Source of the DNA: Silurus meridionalis
Lineage: Eukaryota; Chordata; Actinopteri; Siluriformes; Siluridae
Assembly: GCF_014805685.1 (NCBI RefSeq)
Contig: NC_060906.1
Span: forward strand, 19,102,164 to 19,166,163
Direction: 5' to 3'
Length of the DNA: 64,000 nt
Part shown: piece after piece, positions 20,884 through 33,189 of the stretch
Position numbering within the stretch: the stretch's first letter is position 1
Layout: each line of letters starts with the position of its first letter
Program-made: the position numbers and the translations under genes
Notes under the pieces: model-generated
Databases searched by the model: none
Told to the model about the DNA's origin: nothing
What the model saw: only the letters and a program-made list of their open reading frames with translations

Positions 20884-21909
20884 AATTACATTAATTACAA
20901 ATGTTGACTTTCAAAAGGGTTTTGGAGACACTGACATTTTAAGATCCTTCAGCTGATCCTGACATGATTTCTTTTCACACATTGATTTATATGTAATTAT
21001 TTGAATGAAAAGTTGTATTAAAAGCTGTGTTAGTTAACAAGAACACTGCCATGTCTTCCTGTACCAGGTGAAGAATAAAGCCCCGGCTGAGGTGCAGATC
21101 ACAGCTGAGCAGCTGCTACGTGAAGCCAAGGAACGTGAACTTGAGCTTCTTCCCCCTCCACCGAAACAGAAGATCACTGATGAGGAGGAGTTAAATGATT
21201 ACAAATTACGAAAACGCAAGGTAAGATGACAAAAGCCTGGGTCTTTACTTTATGGGGTTCCTGGTTTACTTTATCTTCCTGTTTCACCACCAATGATCTG
21301 ATCTACAGGGATTTGATGAAAATATCAGGAAGAACCGGACTGTCATCAGCAACTGGATCAAGTACGCACAATGGGAGGAAAGTCTGAAGGAAGTACAGAG
21401 GTATGACACTTTTGGATATCTATTATTAATAATGCTGAGTTGAATGAATTATGGTTCAACTTTCTTTAATGTTTCTGATGTTTTGGTTAAAGAGCTCGGT
21501 CTATCTACGAGCGAGCGTTAGACGTGGATCATCGGAATGTCACGCTGTGGCTGAAATATGCCGAGATGGAAATGAAGAACCGTCAGGTCAATCACGCTCG
21601 CAACATCTGGGACAGAGCCATAACCATCCTACCCCGAGTCAACCAGTTCTGGTAATCGTTACACTTCATTTCCTATAGTTTAATTATTGGATCCTTTCTG
21701 TTTGATGGTACTGACCTGATGTTGGTCTGGATATGTTCACAGGTACAAATACACTTACATGGAGGAGATGCTGGGGAATGTAGCAGGCTGCAGGCAGGTG
21801 TTTGAGCGCTGGATGGAGTGGATGCCAGAGGAGCAGGCCTGGCACTTGTACATTAACTTTGAGCTGCGCTATAAGGAGGTGGAGAAAGCCCGCTGCATTT
21901 ATGAAAAAT

Positions 21910-23563
21910 ATATCCTTACCAGAGTGCTTGTGTTTGGGATGTGAAACAATTATGTGCCTGTTTTTGGAATGAATGTGAGCTTTTTTTTTTATGAAACACT
22001 ACAGAGTTCTTATCAGGATTTCGAGAACTTTATACATGATTCTGGTTCCTGGGATGTAAGAACTAGGAGTTGCATCACTGTTCAAGAAGAGGAATTGAAC
22101 AGTCTGCTGATCAGTAATTAGAGCGTAAAACAAAAAGATTCAGGTCAGTGATACCAAGCAGGAGGTGATCAGATCAAATGCAGGAAAAATCAGAACAAGT
22201 AGAGCTGGGCGATAAATCGATTATATCGATTAACTCGAATGTGTAGTTTACATCGATATGTTTTAATAAAAATCGGTTTTCTCTTTAATGTCCGCCGACG
22301 CTCCACTCTGGGCTCCCATGGTTTCAAGCGAACTCCCCCGCGCGTTTGCCATAGAGATACACAAATAACATGGCAGCGAACAAGCAAAGGTAGCAGTAGC
22401 ATCAATTTACTGCAGCATCTCAAACAGGCATGCTGTCGAGTGGGAGAGATGTAGGGCCCTACGAAGTGAACAAGACAGCGGCAGCACAAGACTGCGCTTA
22501 AGCAGCCGCATCCTGAAAATACACGGTTAAGCAGCCGCACTTTGTTTAGTGTTGCGCGTCTAATCGTACACTTCCGGTACGGGTGGTGGGAGCGGTCAAA
22601 ATACCTGTAAAGACGCTTCAGAACGGCGTTTCCGTTAGGAAACCGAACAATCAGAGCATTTGAATCACCACAATCAAACGCTCATAAAACATTTTTTTGA
22701 GGTTTGCTCAATCTTTCAAATAATTCTTAGAATTAGAATCTCCCTGTCTTTTATATTCTTATTTCAAATTTCAACTTATTTTAATGTGGAGTTTTAAGTA
22801 AAGGCAAAATCACTCCAAACATCACTGCATTATTAACCATGTTCCACATTCAAACACTCATAAAATATTTTTCTTTATAGGTTTGCTCAATCTTTCAAAT
22901 ACTTCTAATTTACAGTGTCCCTGTCTATTACTTGAAATTTATTGTTAAATTTCAACTTATTTTACTGTGGAGTTTTGGAGAAAAGTAAAGGCAAAATCAC
23001 TCAAAACCTCAGGTGCATTTTCAATCATGTTCCACATTTAAACACTCATAAAACATTTTTCTTTGTAGGTTTGCTCATTTTATTTTATGTTACGTTCTAT
23101 TTTCACAATTTACAATGGCTTGTTGTTTCTGATTGCACTTTAACCCATTTAATAAAGTAAAAACTTTTTTTTGAACATATGTAGGTTGATTTTAAGCAGG
23201 TGGAAAAAATCGATTTAAATCGCAAATCGGATTTTTTGTGAAAAAATCGGGGATTTTTTTTTAGGCCATATCGCCCAGCCTTAGAACAAAGTTTACTTTG
23301 AAATATGACCCATGAAACTCACAAATTATTGTTCCTGGTCTTTACAAAATTTGCATTGAAATTGTGGCCTTGGGTCCAGTAAAACAATGGAAATTTATGA
23401 GTGAATAATTGTGTTCCTTACAAAACTAGCGGGAAAAAATTGCATGTGATTTCAATCCCATCAACAGTTTTGTGGATCTCAATAAACCATATACTACTGT
23501 GTTATATGTTACTACTTCTGGTATTGAACTCATATCTAGTTGAGGTCCTCAACTTCTCTGCAC
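21910..23563 (+). other. U12-type AT-AC intron 5 of crnkl1-D
   Basis: The donor is ATATCCTTACC directly after GAAAAAT, matching the minor-spliceosome consensus ATATCCTT. The 3' end has the branch site TCCTCAAC at 23546-23553, about 10 nt before the acceptor CTGCAC at 23563. Only AT-AC splicing restores the conserved frame: YEK, then [11 protein letters not shown], against human YERFVLVHPDVKNW. No GT-AG choice here keeps phase. The intron is enlarged by a hAT insertion at 22200-23283. Confidence 0.9.
22200..23283. mobile_element. hAT element within the U12 intron of crnkl1-D
   Basis: Terminal inverted repeats TAGAGCTGGGCGATAAATCG (left) and, reversed, TAAGGCTGGGCGATATGGCC (right). Imperfect target duplication GAACAAG / GAACAAAG; copies B and E show the empty site GAACAAAG. 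No transposase frame. The interior has three copies of a ~180-bp tandem repeat, marked by CTCATAAAACATTTTT-like blocks at 22680, 22857 and 23043. The family recurs upstream of ankrd9. Confidence 0.8.
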
Positions 23564-26500
23564 TTGTGACAGTCCACCCTGAAGTGAAGAACTGGACCAA
23601 ATACGCTCGCTTCGAAGATAAACACGGTTTCATTGTTAATGCGAGAAAAGTGTACGAGAGAGCCACCGAATTCTTTGGTGAGGAGCAGATCGATGTAAAC
23701 CTCTATTTGGCTTTCGCTAAATTCGAGGAGAAACAAAAAGAGGTAAATTCCTGCTCAAATCTCCTCAATGCACAAAGTCATTCAGAAAATGTGTTTCAGC
23801 TCTGATGATGTTCTTATGTTGAACAAGCATAATACAGTAAAGTCTTGTATTTATCTTGGCTTTTTTAGTTAAAATCAGTAAAATATTTAAATGCATTTTA
23901 ATTTGTTAAATCGATTTTTCAACATGGCGAGAGTATATGCTTGTGTGTTTTCAGTATGATCGTGTTCGGGTGATCTATAAGTACGCACTGGACCGAATCC
24001 CCAAACAGCAGGCCCATCAGCTTATCAACAACTACATAGTGTTTGAGAGGAATTTTGGAGACCGGAGAGGAATCGAGGACGTCATCGTCAGCAAAAGGAG
24101 ATTTCACTACGAGGAGGAGGTTAAGGTAAGAGATCACACAATATTCTATTAAATATTTAAACATATGATAAGGGAGTTTATCAAATACTTATACACATTG
24201 CAGATTTGGTTATGTGTAAATTATGGTTATGTACCAATGCTAACATTTTACTTCATATGGCTCTAATAAGATTGTTTAAAGTATTTATATTCCTTAGAAA
24301 TTTACTTGTCAGGTTTTTCCCCGCATCCGTTAGATGTCAGCAAGAGCTTCTATTTTTGTGGTAGTTTAACACGTTATAAACACGTTATAATAACACACGT
24401 TATTTAACACATATAAACACGTTACACACATACATATACACGACTACAGAATTGTATGGTATTTAAAACGAATTCGGCTATTTCTAACCCTGTTCTAAAT
24501 AAACCTGTTTTAAATACTAAGTGTACAGATACCCATTTGTCTTTTGTCTCTGTGTCTTATTTTAGGCAAATCCACACAATTATGACACCTGGTTTAATTA
24601 CCTGCGTCTGTTAGAGGGCAAAGCCGATGCGGACACAGTTCGAGAAGGGTACGAACGAGCCATCGCCAACGTTCCCCCCATTATTGAAAAAAAACACTGG
24701 AGGCGCTACATTTACCTGTGGGTTAATTACGCTCTCTACGAGGAGCTGGAAGTCAAGGTGAGTCCTGATACCTGGCACTGAACTACACTGAGGTTTAGTA
24801 GAATTTGAATGTAAAATGTGCACGTGCTGGTTTTGTTTTCTGACAGGACCCTGAAAGAACAAGGCAGGTGTATCAGGCATGTCTGGATCTCATTCCACAC
24901 AAAAAGGTACATCACACAGTGCTGAATAAATTACTGTTTTTATGAAGACTATAAATAATAATTTTTCATAATGCACAAATAGCAGTAGTACGTTTTAAAG
25001 TAATTAAAGACAGCATTATACCACACAATATGTGCCCTTTCTATCAGTTTTTGATTTAATAGCATTCGACAGTCAGTTTCTATCCTTTAAATGGACATTT
25101 CTGTGTTAAAATGTCTATTTTTGTGTTATTTGTATTAAACCAGCTGTAATTAACATAATCCAAAAATTACAATTTATCTGTAGTTTATAGACGTATTGAT
25201 TTGTGTTGTTTTAATCTTGTTTATAGTTCACCTTCGCTAAAATCTGGCTGTTGTACGGCAAGTTTGAAATTCGCCAGAAGAACCTGCAGAACGCCAGACG
25301 AGGCCTGGTAAATGTCACCATCCTTTAGTATTAAATAGTTCAGCTTATTAAAACTGCACTCTGATTCCTTGCACACTTTGTAATCACAGGGCACAGGCAT
25401 TGGGAAATGTCCAAAAAACAAGTTGTTCAAGGGATACATCGAGCTGGAGCTGCAGCTCAGAGAGTTTGACCGCTGCAGGAAGCTGTATGAGAAGTACCTG
25501 GAGTACGGCCCAGAGAACTGCACCACCTGGATCAAGTTTGCAGAGCTCGAGACAATCCTTGGAGACGTAGAAAGGGCGCGGGCCATATATGAGCTGGCCA
25601 TCAGTCAGCCTCGTCTCGACATGCCAGAGGTATCGCCAACATGTTGCTTGCTCTTTTAAACACTGCTTTATATTTCACCTACACGTTCCTGTGTTTCTAA
25701 CGTATTGTTTCTATGGAACTTCTGCAGGTGCTCTGGAAGTCATATATGGATTTTGAAATCGAGCAGGAGGAGTATGAGAACGCGCGTGGTCTTTATAAGA
25801 GGCTCTTACAGCGCACACAGCATGTCAAGGTAGGATGATTCTTCTAACATAAGAGCTCTAAACACATCCCAGGGGCACCAGTTTATCTACATAATGACAC
25901 AGAGCTTCATCCTCATCATTTAAACATTTTTTTGGAAAATATTTTCTGCCTCTGTACTGTTTGAGCTCTGAGTTTATTACAATTGGTGAAGTGTGAATTC
26001 TGTGAATCCTTTCTTAATTAGAACACAAAATACCTGCACTACAGAGAGCTTATTTTTATATTAAATTAATTGAGCATTTATAGAATTATGCAGAGATCAA
26101 ATCAGTTCTGACGTAATGATATGAACTATTTCAGTCCAAGTTCATGTCATGCAAAGCTCCACAAAATAGCAAGCGATCTTCTCGTTAGTGTGCAGGTTAA
26201 GACCATCTGTTTTTGTCTGTCGTGTGCAGGTATGGAAAAGTTACGCACAGTTTGAGCTGTCGATGGAAAGTGAGGAGCGACTGCAGCGGTGCAGGCAGGT
26301 ATATGAGGAAGCAAACTGCAGCCTGTGCACGTGTGAGGAAAAGGAGCAGAGGTTCATGCTGCTCAAAGCCTGGAAGAATTTTGAGCAGGAGTTCGGCACC
26401 TCGGCCGACAAGGACAGAGTGAAGAAGCTCATGCCCAAGCAGGTGAAGAAGAGGAGGAAGCTTACGGCAAAGGACGAGGTGTGTAGGAGAAAACACAGTT

Positions 26501-26990
26501 TGTGGTGTATCATCTCATAGTCCAGATTATGGAGTTTTAACATCACAGATTTTATATCACAATGAATAAACGGTTCATTTTGAAACAGTAAAAGCTTTAT
26601 AATTGAATTAAAAAAAAGAAAAAAAAATATTGCATGTTGACCATTTCATTTACATGTGGCCCTTTTCAACGTTGAAGGCACATAATGTGAACTTTGATTT
26701 AAACTCTGACTGTGTATTAATTTGTTCTCCAGACGGACGCTGGATGGGAAGAATATTACGACTACATCTTCCCGGAGGACGCTGCCAATCAACCAAACCT
26801 CAAGCTGCTGTCCATGGCCCAGATGTGGAATAAGCAGCATCAGCAGGAACAGGAGAAACAAAAGGCAGAAAAGGATGAATCTACTGAACCCACACAGCCA
26901 AGAGATGAGCAGGAGGAAAGCAGAGAAACACAGGAGCCTCTAGAGAGTGTGCCTGATGATCAGGACGACAGTGACAGCAGCAGTGAGTGA

Positions 26991-27760
26991 AAGTGAAACT
27001 AAAAACTAAAACTGTCATTGAGACTTTTCATGGATTCCCATGGTGGAATATTTACTCCCGGATGTGTCTTTAGTTTCGAAGGACCATCTAATAAAATTCT
27101 TCAACACTTCACTGATTATACAGTTCTCTCTCCCCTTCTCTTTTAAATACATTTTAAACTGTCTATTAATAAGCTTAGATGTTGACACAAGTTCTTGTTG
27201 AATTTAGTAGTGTACAGAAACATTATCCACACAAAGAGCTGCATTTTTTTGAGATTGTCCATGAGCTTGGCAGCTAAACCCAGCCATCTAAACTCAGGAG
27301 CCACTGAAAAAGCCGTGACGTGGCCATGACACTCTTTCTGCGCCACAGAGTTGTCTGCCTTCCCCAAGACTGCAGAGACACGAAGAAAAAGAAAATGAAA
27401 TCGCACACATGAGCCTGTCATTTAAAAGCATTCATTCTCAGGGTCTGGTGTGATTATTCATTTGTTACAGTGAACAAAATCATAGATGTTACTAAAGCTG
27501 TTATGGTGCCTTGTAAAAGTTTGGAAACACTTAGTCTTTTATCGTTTTTTGGAACACACACGTTCCATTCATTTATATGCAACCAACTAGGGCATTGAAT
27601 GATTGGAAGAAAGTCCAAATTTGACATTTATAGCTCCAACAGAAGATCTTATGTAAGACAGAGAACTGCCTCACCACCACAGTGAAACATGAAGGTGGAA
27701 GCTTAATGGTTTGGGGTTGTTTTGGAGCAGGGAAGGGAAAGTGTATCTAGATAGGAGGCT
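26991..27760 (+). other. crnkl1 3' flank block, copy D, with shared Tc1 relic
   Basis: Polyadenylation signal AATAAA at 27090-27095. The flank to about 27590 matches B and F. At 27595-27755 comes a Tc1 transposase relic (VKHEGGSLMVWGCFGAGKGK in translation). The same relic ends the F block (38550-38700, inverted) and the E block (32980-33110), so it was part of the unit before duplication. Confidence 0.8.
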
Positions 27761-27892
27761 AAGCAGGATATTTATTTTATTTAAAATTATCTATACATTT
27801 AATAGACAAGAGTTCAATGCCTAAAACTATACTACAGCTATTCAGTGACCTCTAATGAGAGACATGAAGTTGTTCTTTATCTTTCAAAAGTT

Positions 27893-29683
27893 TTTAGCTG
27901 CGCTATAAGGAGGTGGAGAAAGCCCGCTGCATTTATGAAAAATATATCCTTACCAGAGTGCTCGTGTTTGGGATGTGAAACAATTAAATGGCGGTTTTTG
28001 GAATTAATTATTTATTCTATATGCATTTATTTATTTTTTGTAAAGAAACACTTCACAGACCTTATAGAGACCTTGAGAGCTTTATACATGATTCTAGATC
28101 CTGAGCTGTAAGAACTAGGACTTGCATCACTGTTCAGGTAGAGTAATTAACAGTCGGCTGATCAGTAATTAGAGTGTAAAATTTAAAGATTCAGGTCAGT
28201 GATACCAAGCAGAAGGTGATCAGATCAAATGCAGAGAAAAACTGAACAAAGTTTACTTTTAAATATGACTCATAAAAATGTGACTGAATGGAAAACAAAA
28301 CATCAAGCTGCAATCTTTTTTTGTTCTTCAGACAAACAAATCAAAGCTAAAATTAATTTAACTATTGATATTGCCCAACCACATGTCTGCTCAAATGTTC
28401 CAATTATTGTTCTAGGACAGTCCATGTGAAGTGAAACTTAGTTGTCCATTCTGGGTAAACAATTGTGTAACATCACCCAGTGACAGGGAGAAATAAATTA
28501 ATACATTTATTGCAGTGGTGAATCACAGAGTTGGACTCAGTGACGGTGCCAAAACAAACAACAAACAAAAAAACTTCCCTGCTTATGTACATTGTAACCT
28601 GTCCAAAAATACAGCTGGTAGCACTCGCCTCTAACCCAAGTGTGTCTATACAGAAAACTTCTACCAGTGTGGGGTGGGGGTTGGGTATGTAGAGATGCGC
28701 CCAAACTACCTGTACACACAGCGCTTTTAAAAGTGATGAGGACAGATGGTAAGCTGTGTTGATGTACAATTGAGTGAAAAGATATGAGACCTGCACTACA
28801 GAGAGCTTATTATATATTATATTAATTAAGCGTATATAGAATTATGCAGAGATCACATCAGTTCTGACGTTGTGCTCACAATGATAAGTGCCAGTCTGAG
28901 ACCAAGTCATCCAAATCTCCACAAAATATCAAGCGATCTTCTCGTTAGTGTGCAGGTTAAGACCATCTGTTTTTGTCTGTCGTGTGCAGGTATGGAAAAG
29001 TTACGCACAGTCTGAGCGCACAGGCGAGAAAAAGAAGAAGAGGCTTATGCTGCTTGAAGACTGGATGAATTTTGAGCAGGAGTTCAGCACCTCGGCTGAC
29101 AATGACAGAGTGAAGAAACTCATGCCCAAGCAGGTGAAGAAGAGGAGGAAGCTTACGGCAGAGGCCAAACACAGTTTGTGTTGTGTCATTTCATAGTCCA
29201 GATTATGGAGTTTTAACATCACAGATTTTATATCACAGTGAATAAACAGTTCATTTTGTAACAGTAAAAGCTTTTTAGATTGAATTTTAAAAATTAATAC
29301 AAAATGGTGCATGTTGACCATTTCATTTATATGTGGCCCTTTTCAACGTTGAAGGCAAATAATGTGAACTTTGATTTCTAACTCTGTGTATCAAATTGTT
29401 CTCCAGACGGATGCTGGATGGGAAGACTATTACTACTACATCTTCCCGGAGGACGCTGCTAATTAGCTCAAGCTGCTGTCCATGGCCAAGATGTGGAAGA
29501 AGCAGCAACAGCAGGACCAGGATCAGGAGAAACAAGAGGCAGAAAAGAATGAGTCTACTGAACCCACACAACCGAAACGTGCAGGAGGAAATCAGAGAAA
29601 CACGGGAGACTTAAGAGAGTGTGTATGATGATCAGGACGACAGTGACAGCAGTAGTGAGAGTGAAAGTGAAACGAGAGACTAA
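27893..29683 (+). pseudogene. crnkl1: crnkl1 copy E, exon 5 tail, 13 and 14
   Basis: Exon 5 survives only as its last 51 bp (27893-27943), followed by an intact U12 donor ATATCCTTACC. Exons 6-12 are gone. An unassigned ~350-bp insertion (28440-28790) precedes recognisable intron 12. Exon 13 (28990-29166) keeps VWKSYAQSE and [14 protein letters not shown] but lost about 70 bp in the middle and its normal end. Exon 14 (29407-29683) has an in-frame TAG at 29464 where QPNLK should be read, plus later frameshifts. Clearly dead. Confidence 0.9.
28440..28790. other. Unassigned insertion in crnkl1-E
   Basis: Sequence absent from the matching intron of D and F. The minus-strand open frame at 28473-28796 shows no recognisable motif. 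Possibly an LTR or DNA-element piece; no clear ends. Confidence 0.4.
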
Positions 29684-29896
29684 AACTCTCCCTGAGACTT
29701 TTCATGGCTTTTTCATGGATGGGTCTTTAGTTTTGAAGAAACATTTAATAAAAATGTTTTATCTTTAACACTTCACTGATTATACAGTTTTCTCTCTCCT
29801 TCTCTTTTAAATTAAATAACACATTTTAACTCGCCTATTGTTAAGCTTTGATAAGGTATGGTGACACAAATTGTTGAATTCATTACTAGTCTACAG

Positions 29897-30476
29897 CAGG
29901 CCTGTTTCTAGACAATTATATTAGGGTGGGCTGGTACAAATAATATGTGGGCAATCAGTGGTAGTGGCCCCAAAACTTTTTCCTCATAACTAATATTCAC
30001 AAAATCAGAAAAAAGTATATAAATATATAAACTAAAACTGAACAGTGATAATGAAACAACTTCAAAACTTAAAACCTGTATTTTAATTTTAAACTCCAGA
30101 AATCTTGGTTTTATTGGATCATATTAGTTCTTAAATAAAATTTCAACCTAAATCAACTTATCAAACCTATTTTCAAACTTCAGTACAAAATCAGAACATT
30201 ATAAAAAAAGTTTATTTTTTATCTTTTCTATAACTTTTATATTTATATATATATTTTTTTTCTCAATTCTTTACTTAACCAAAGACAGTATCAGAACATT
30301 ATATATCAACTTTTCTCTTTTGCCACTATTTGTAAAAAATGCAAATCTTTTGCTTCCCAGCTCTTTATTACTTTATAAGCAAGTGCAACCTAAACTAATA
30401 AAACTTTGACTGGGTGGGCAAGACCCAAATTTGGGAGGGCTAAGTCCACCCCTGTTTACTGCTGCTACCAGCTCTG
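29897..30476. mobile_element. Non-autonomous hAT-like element in the E 3' flank
   Basis: 580 bp flanked by a perfect 8-bp duplication GTCTACAG (29889-29896 and 30477-30484). The ends begin CAG (CAGGCCTGTTTC) and finish CTG (CCAGCTCTG). The crnkl1 3' flank resumes after it (TCTCAGGGTCTGGTGTGATT at 30519). No coding capacity. Confidence 0.75.
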
Positions 30477-31137
30477 GTCTACAGGAACTTTAGCATGTAA
30501 CTTCCAATCTTCGGGAATTCTCAGGGTCTGGTGTGATTATAAATTTGTTCCAATGGACAACATCATAGATGTTTCTGAAGCTGTTATTGTTACTGGTAAA
30601 TGTAAATGCTGCCCATGTTTTTATTTATTTATTTATTTACCCTTACCCTTATACCTGCTCTAGGTCTAAATTCTACTATTTCTGCATAGTTGTAATTACA
30701 CTACAAATGTTCCTTATTCTCTTTGAACACCTTGTTCAGAGAGGGGAAACTGTTACGTATACCTGATAATACTGCTTATAGACATAATGAACAAACACTG
30801 AGAAACATTAGCCTCATGATGTCTTGGAGAATGTGAAATAACTGCTGAGCAAAGTTTTTTTGAGAAGATTAATAATTTATTTACGAGTGTTGAACACTAC
30901 TTTGTTTTAGGATTGATTGATTCTTCTATGTTGAATTGATGAAATTTTGCTTTGTATGTTGCAATATTTGATGACAATTATACAACAGGACATGATGAAA
31001 TGTGATGAAATCTGTTGGTTTTTATGTTTTGTCTTTATCTTTTCATTTGAGGTTTATATCACCGATCCTGTTTCCATAAAGAACATCCTATGTTATGGTG
31101 TGAGGCGCTAAATCATAAATGATTTAAAGTGGCCATT

Positions 31138-31478
31138 GTTAGAGTTAAGATGGGCCTCACACTGGTTCTCTAAACACATTACTATGTTGTCTGTTCAGTG
31201 TCTATAGGATCTTTACGATGTGAGTATTTGAGGTACACGGAATATCTTTGTCTGGACTCACACATCTCTGGTTATTATGTCTTCTAACCCAATCAAAACA
31301 GTTTAAGCTTAGGTTTTTTCCAGTGTATATACTTGCCTGTTATCTGCATTAAACTGAAGAAGAACATTTGCGCCATTCTGTGTGCTGTGTGATTCTTCTT
31401 TGTTCAGAAAAGGCATCACGGGCATCATAGATCACATGGGAAACCTCTCCAAGAATTAAGTTTTGTTTAGACATGTTA
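31138..31478 (+). repeat. LTR-like direct repeat, copy 1
   Basis: About 340 bp, highly similar in direct orientation to 32595-32935 (e.g. CTGCATTAAACTGAAGAAGA, then ACATTTG and TTCTGTGTGCTGTGTGATTC). ATTAAA followed by a short downstream region looks like an LTR polyadenylation end. TG/CA borders are not certain. Confidence 0.65.
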
Positions 31479-32285
31479 GAAATTTAACAGACAGACAGAT
31501 AGGCAGATAAATAGATAGAAAATAGATAGAGAAGGAGGTACCAGTCGAGCAATGCTGGAGGATCTCAGACAGCGTGGTGCAGTGCGAGATGTGATAAGGT
31601 CACTGAGGTAAGATGGTGCTGGTCCATTTTTGACCTTGTAGGCAGGCATCAGTGTTTTGAATCTGATACGTGCAGCTACTGGAAGCCAGTGAAGGGAGCG
31701 CTGCAGTGGGGTGGTGTGGGAGAACTTGGGCTGATTGAACACAAGTCGTGCAGCTGCATTTTGGATCATTTGCAGCAAACGAATAGCGTTCAGGGGAAGA
31801 CCTGCCAGTAGAGAGTTGCAGTAGTCGAGTCTTAAAATTACAAGAGACTGAACAAGTGTGGACAGAAATGGTCGAATCCTTCGGATGTTGTAGAGAAAAA
31901 ATCGTCAGGAACGAGCCACATTAGCGACATGTGGGAAGGACAGTTCATTGTCCATAGTTACCCCAAGGTTACAAGCAGTGGCTGAAGGGGAGAGCAGAGA
32001 GTCATGAAGAGTTATTTAGAGATCTTGACCTGGAGATAAATCACCTGCGATGACCAGCAGTTCTGTTTTGCTGGGGTTGAGTTTTAGTTGATGAGCACTC
32101 ATCCATGAGGATATGTCTGTCAAGCATACCGAGATCCGAGCGGAAGCTGTGGTATCTGACTGAGGGAAAAAAAAGATTAGTTGATTGTCATCTGCATAGC
32201 AGTGGTAAAAAAACCCATGTGAGGATATGACTTCACCAATGGAGTGGGAATAGAGGGAGAAAAGGAGGGGACCACGTGCCGAGCC
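31476..32285 (-). pseudogene. LINE reverse-transcriptase fragment (L2/CR1-like)
   Basis: The minus strand from 32285 down encodes [18 protein letters not shown], then [17 protein letters not shown] (the catalytic YADD box), [23 protein letters not shown] and NAAARLVFNQPKFSH, ending TAPRCLRSSSIARLVPPSL. These are the palm, thumb and C-terminal blocks of fish L2-type RT in correct order. In-frame stops interrupt it (for example after SPGQDL and after NVARS). It lies antiparallel between the two direct repeats. Confidence 0.85.
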
Positions 32286-32594
32286 TTGTGGGGTTTTATT
32301 TTCCTAAAAAATAGAAAATCCTTCACTTTCTTTAACTCCTCCTTCGCGAGTTATGGGAAAAAGATGCCTCCTTCGGTGTCATGTGAGTGAAAGTGTCGTA
32401 CAGTGGTAATCATAGTATATCGGAGCAATATTCTTCATTTTTGCCACTTTGGGGAAATAGATGTCAAGTTATTAGGTAAATAGATGTAAATAGATTTGAG
32501 CAAATAATAAAATCCCTGAACATAAAATAAGAGGAAGAAAGAAGACTAGTGGCTAGTAAAAATATTTTATCACAGATAAAATTGTCACAGATAG

Positions 32595-32935
32595 ATAGAG
32601 TTAGGATGAGCCTCACACTGGTTCTCTAAACACATTCCGATGTTGTTTGTTCAGTGTCTATTGGATCTTTACGATGTGAGTATGTAAGGTATACAGGAAG
32701 ACTTTATCTGCTCACACATCTCTGGTTATTATGTCTTCTTACCCAATCAGGAATAGTTTTAGTTTCGTTTTTTCCAGGGTGTGTATATATACTTGTCTGA
32801 TATCTGCATTAAACTGAAGAAGAACATTTGCACCATTCTGTGTGCTGTGTGATTCTTCTCTATTTAGAAAAGGCACCACGAGATCACATGGAAAACCTCT
32901 CCAAGAATTAAGTTTTGTTTGGCCATGATAAAAAT
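32595..32935 (+). repeat. LTR-like direct repeat, copy 2
   Basis: Partner of 31138-31478, with scattered differences and small indels. Directly after it the crnkl1 3' flank resumes (CATGTTCTATTCAATTATAT at 32951), so the whole 30600-32940 segment is an insertion into copy E. Confidence 0.65.
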
Positions 32936-33124
32936 CTAACTGGGACAAATGCATGTTCTATTCAATTATATGCAACACACTAGGTAAAAACACACAAGAA
33001 TTAGACAGTGAATGATTGGAAGATAGTCTAAATATGATATTTTTGGCTAAGATTATAACATATATTTTGATAAGAGAGATTTACCTCACCCCCACAGTGA
33101 AACATAAAGGTAAAAGTATATATA

Positions 33125-33134
33125 CACACGCACG

Positions 33135-33182
<48 letters not shown>
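33125..33182. repeat. (CA)n microsatellite
   Basis: About 28 CA units just after the Tc1 relic that closes the E block. Confidence 0.95.
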
Positions 33183-33186
<4 letters not shown>

Positions 33187-33189
33187 CAT

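Larger units (their letters stand above)
19686..26990 (+). pseudogene. crnkl1: crnkl1 copy D, 14 exons, frame lost in exon 1
   Basis: Crooked-neck-like 1, a HAT-repeat scaffold of the spliceosome. Exons: 19686-19731, 21068-21220, 21309-21400, 21493-21651, 21743-21909, 23564-23742, 23955-24125, 24566-24757, 24847-24906, 25227-25307, 25390-25629, 25728-25829, 26230-26478, 26733-26990. Exons 2-14 form one open frame closely matching human CRNKL1, e.g. [53 protein letters not shown]. Introns are GT-AG except intron 5, which is AT-AC. Exon 1 is 46 bp, not the 48 bp of copy F. After splicing the frame becomes GGT GAA GAA TAA and stops about 18 residues in. A 2-nt loss in exon 14 also brings the stop forward by seven codons. 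Exon 5 and 6 substitutions are modest. It is a young pseudogene, or a gene with consensus errors or an undetected start. AATAAA is at 27090. Confidence 0.85.

Noticed and set aside
21451..21678. Small gene starting [12 protein letters not shown] (also at 43153-43380 and 170-397)
   Set aside because: It is an out-of-phase reading across crnkl1 intron 3 and exon 4, repeated in every copy because the DNA is duplicated.
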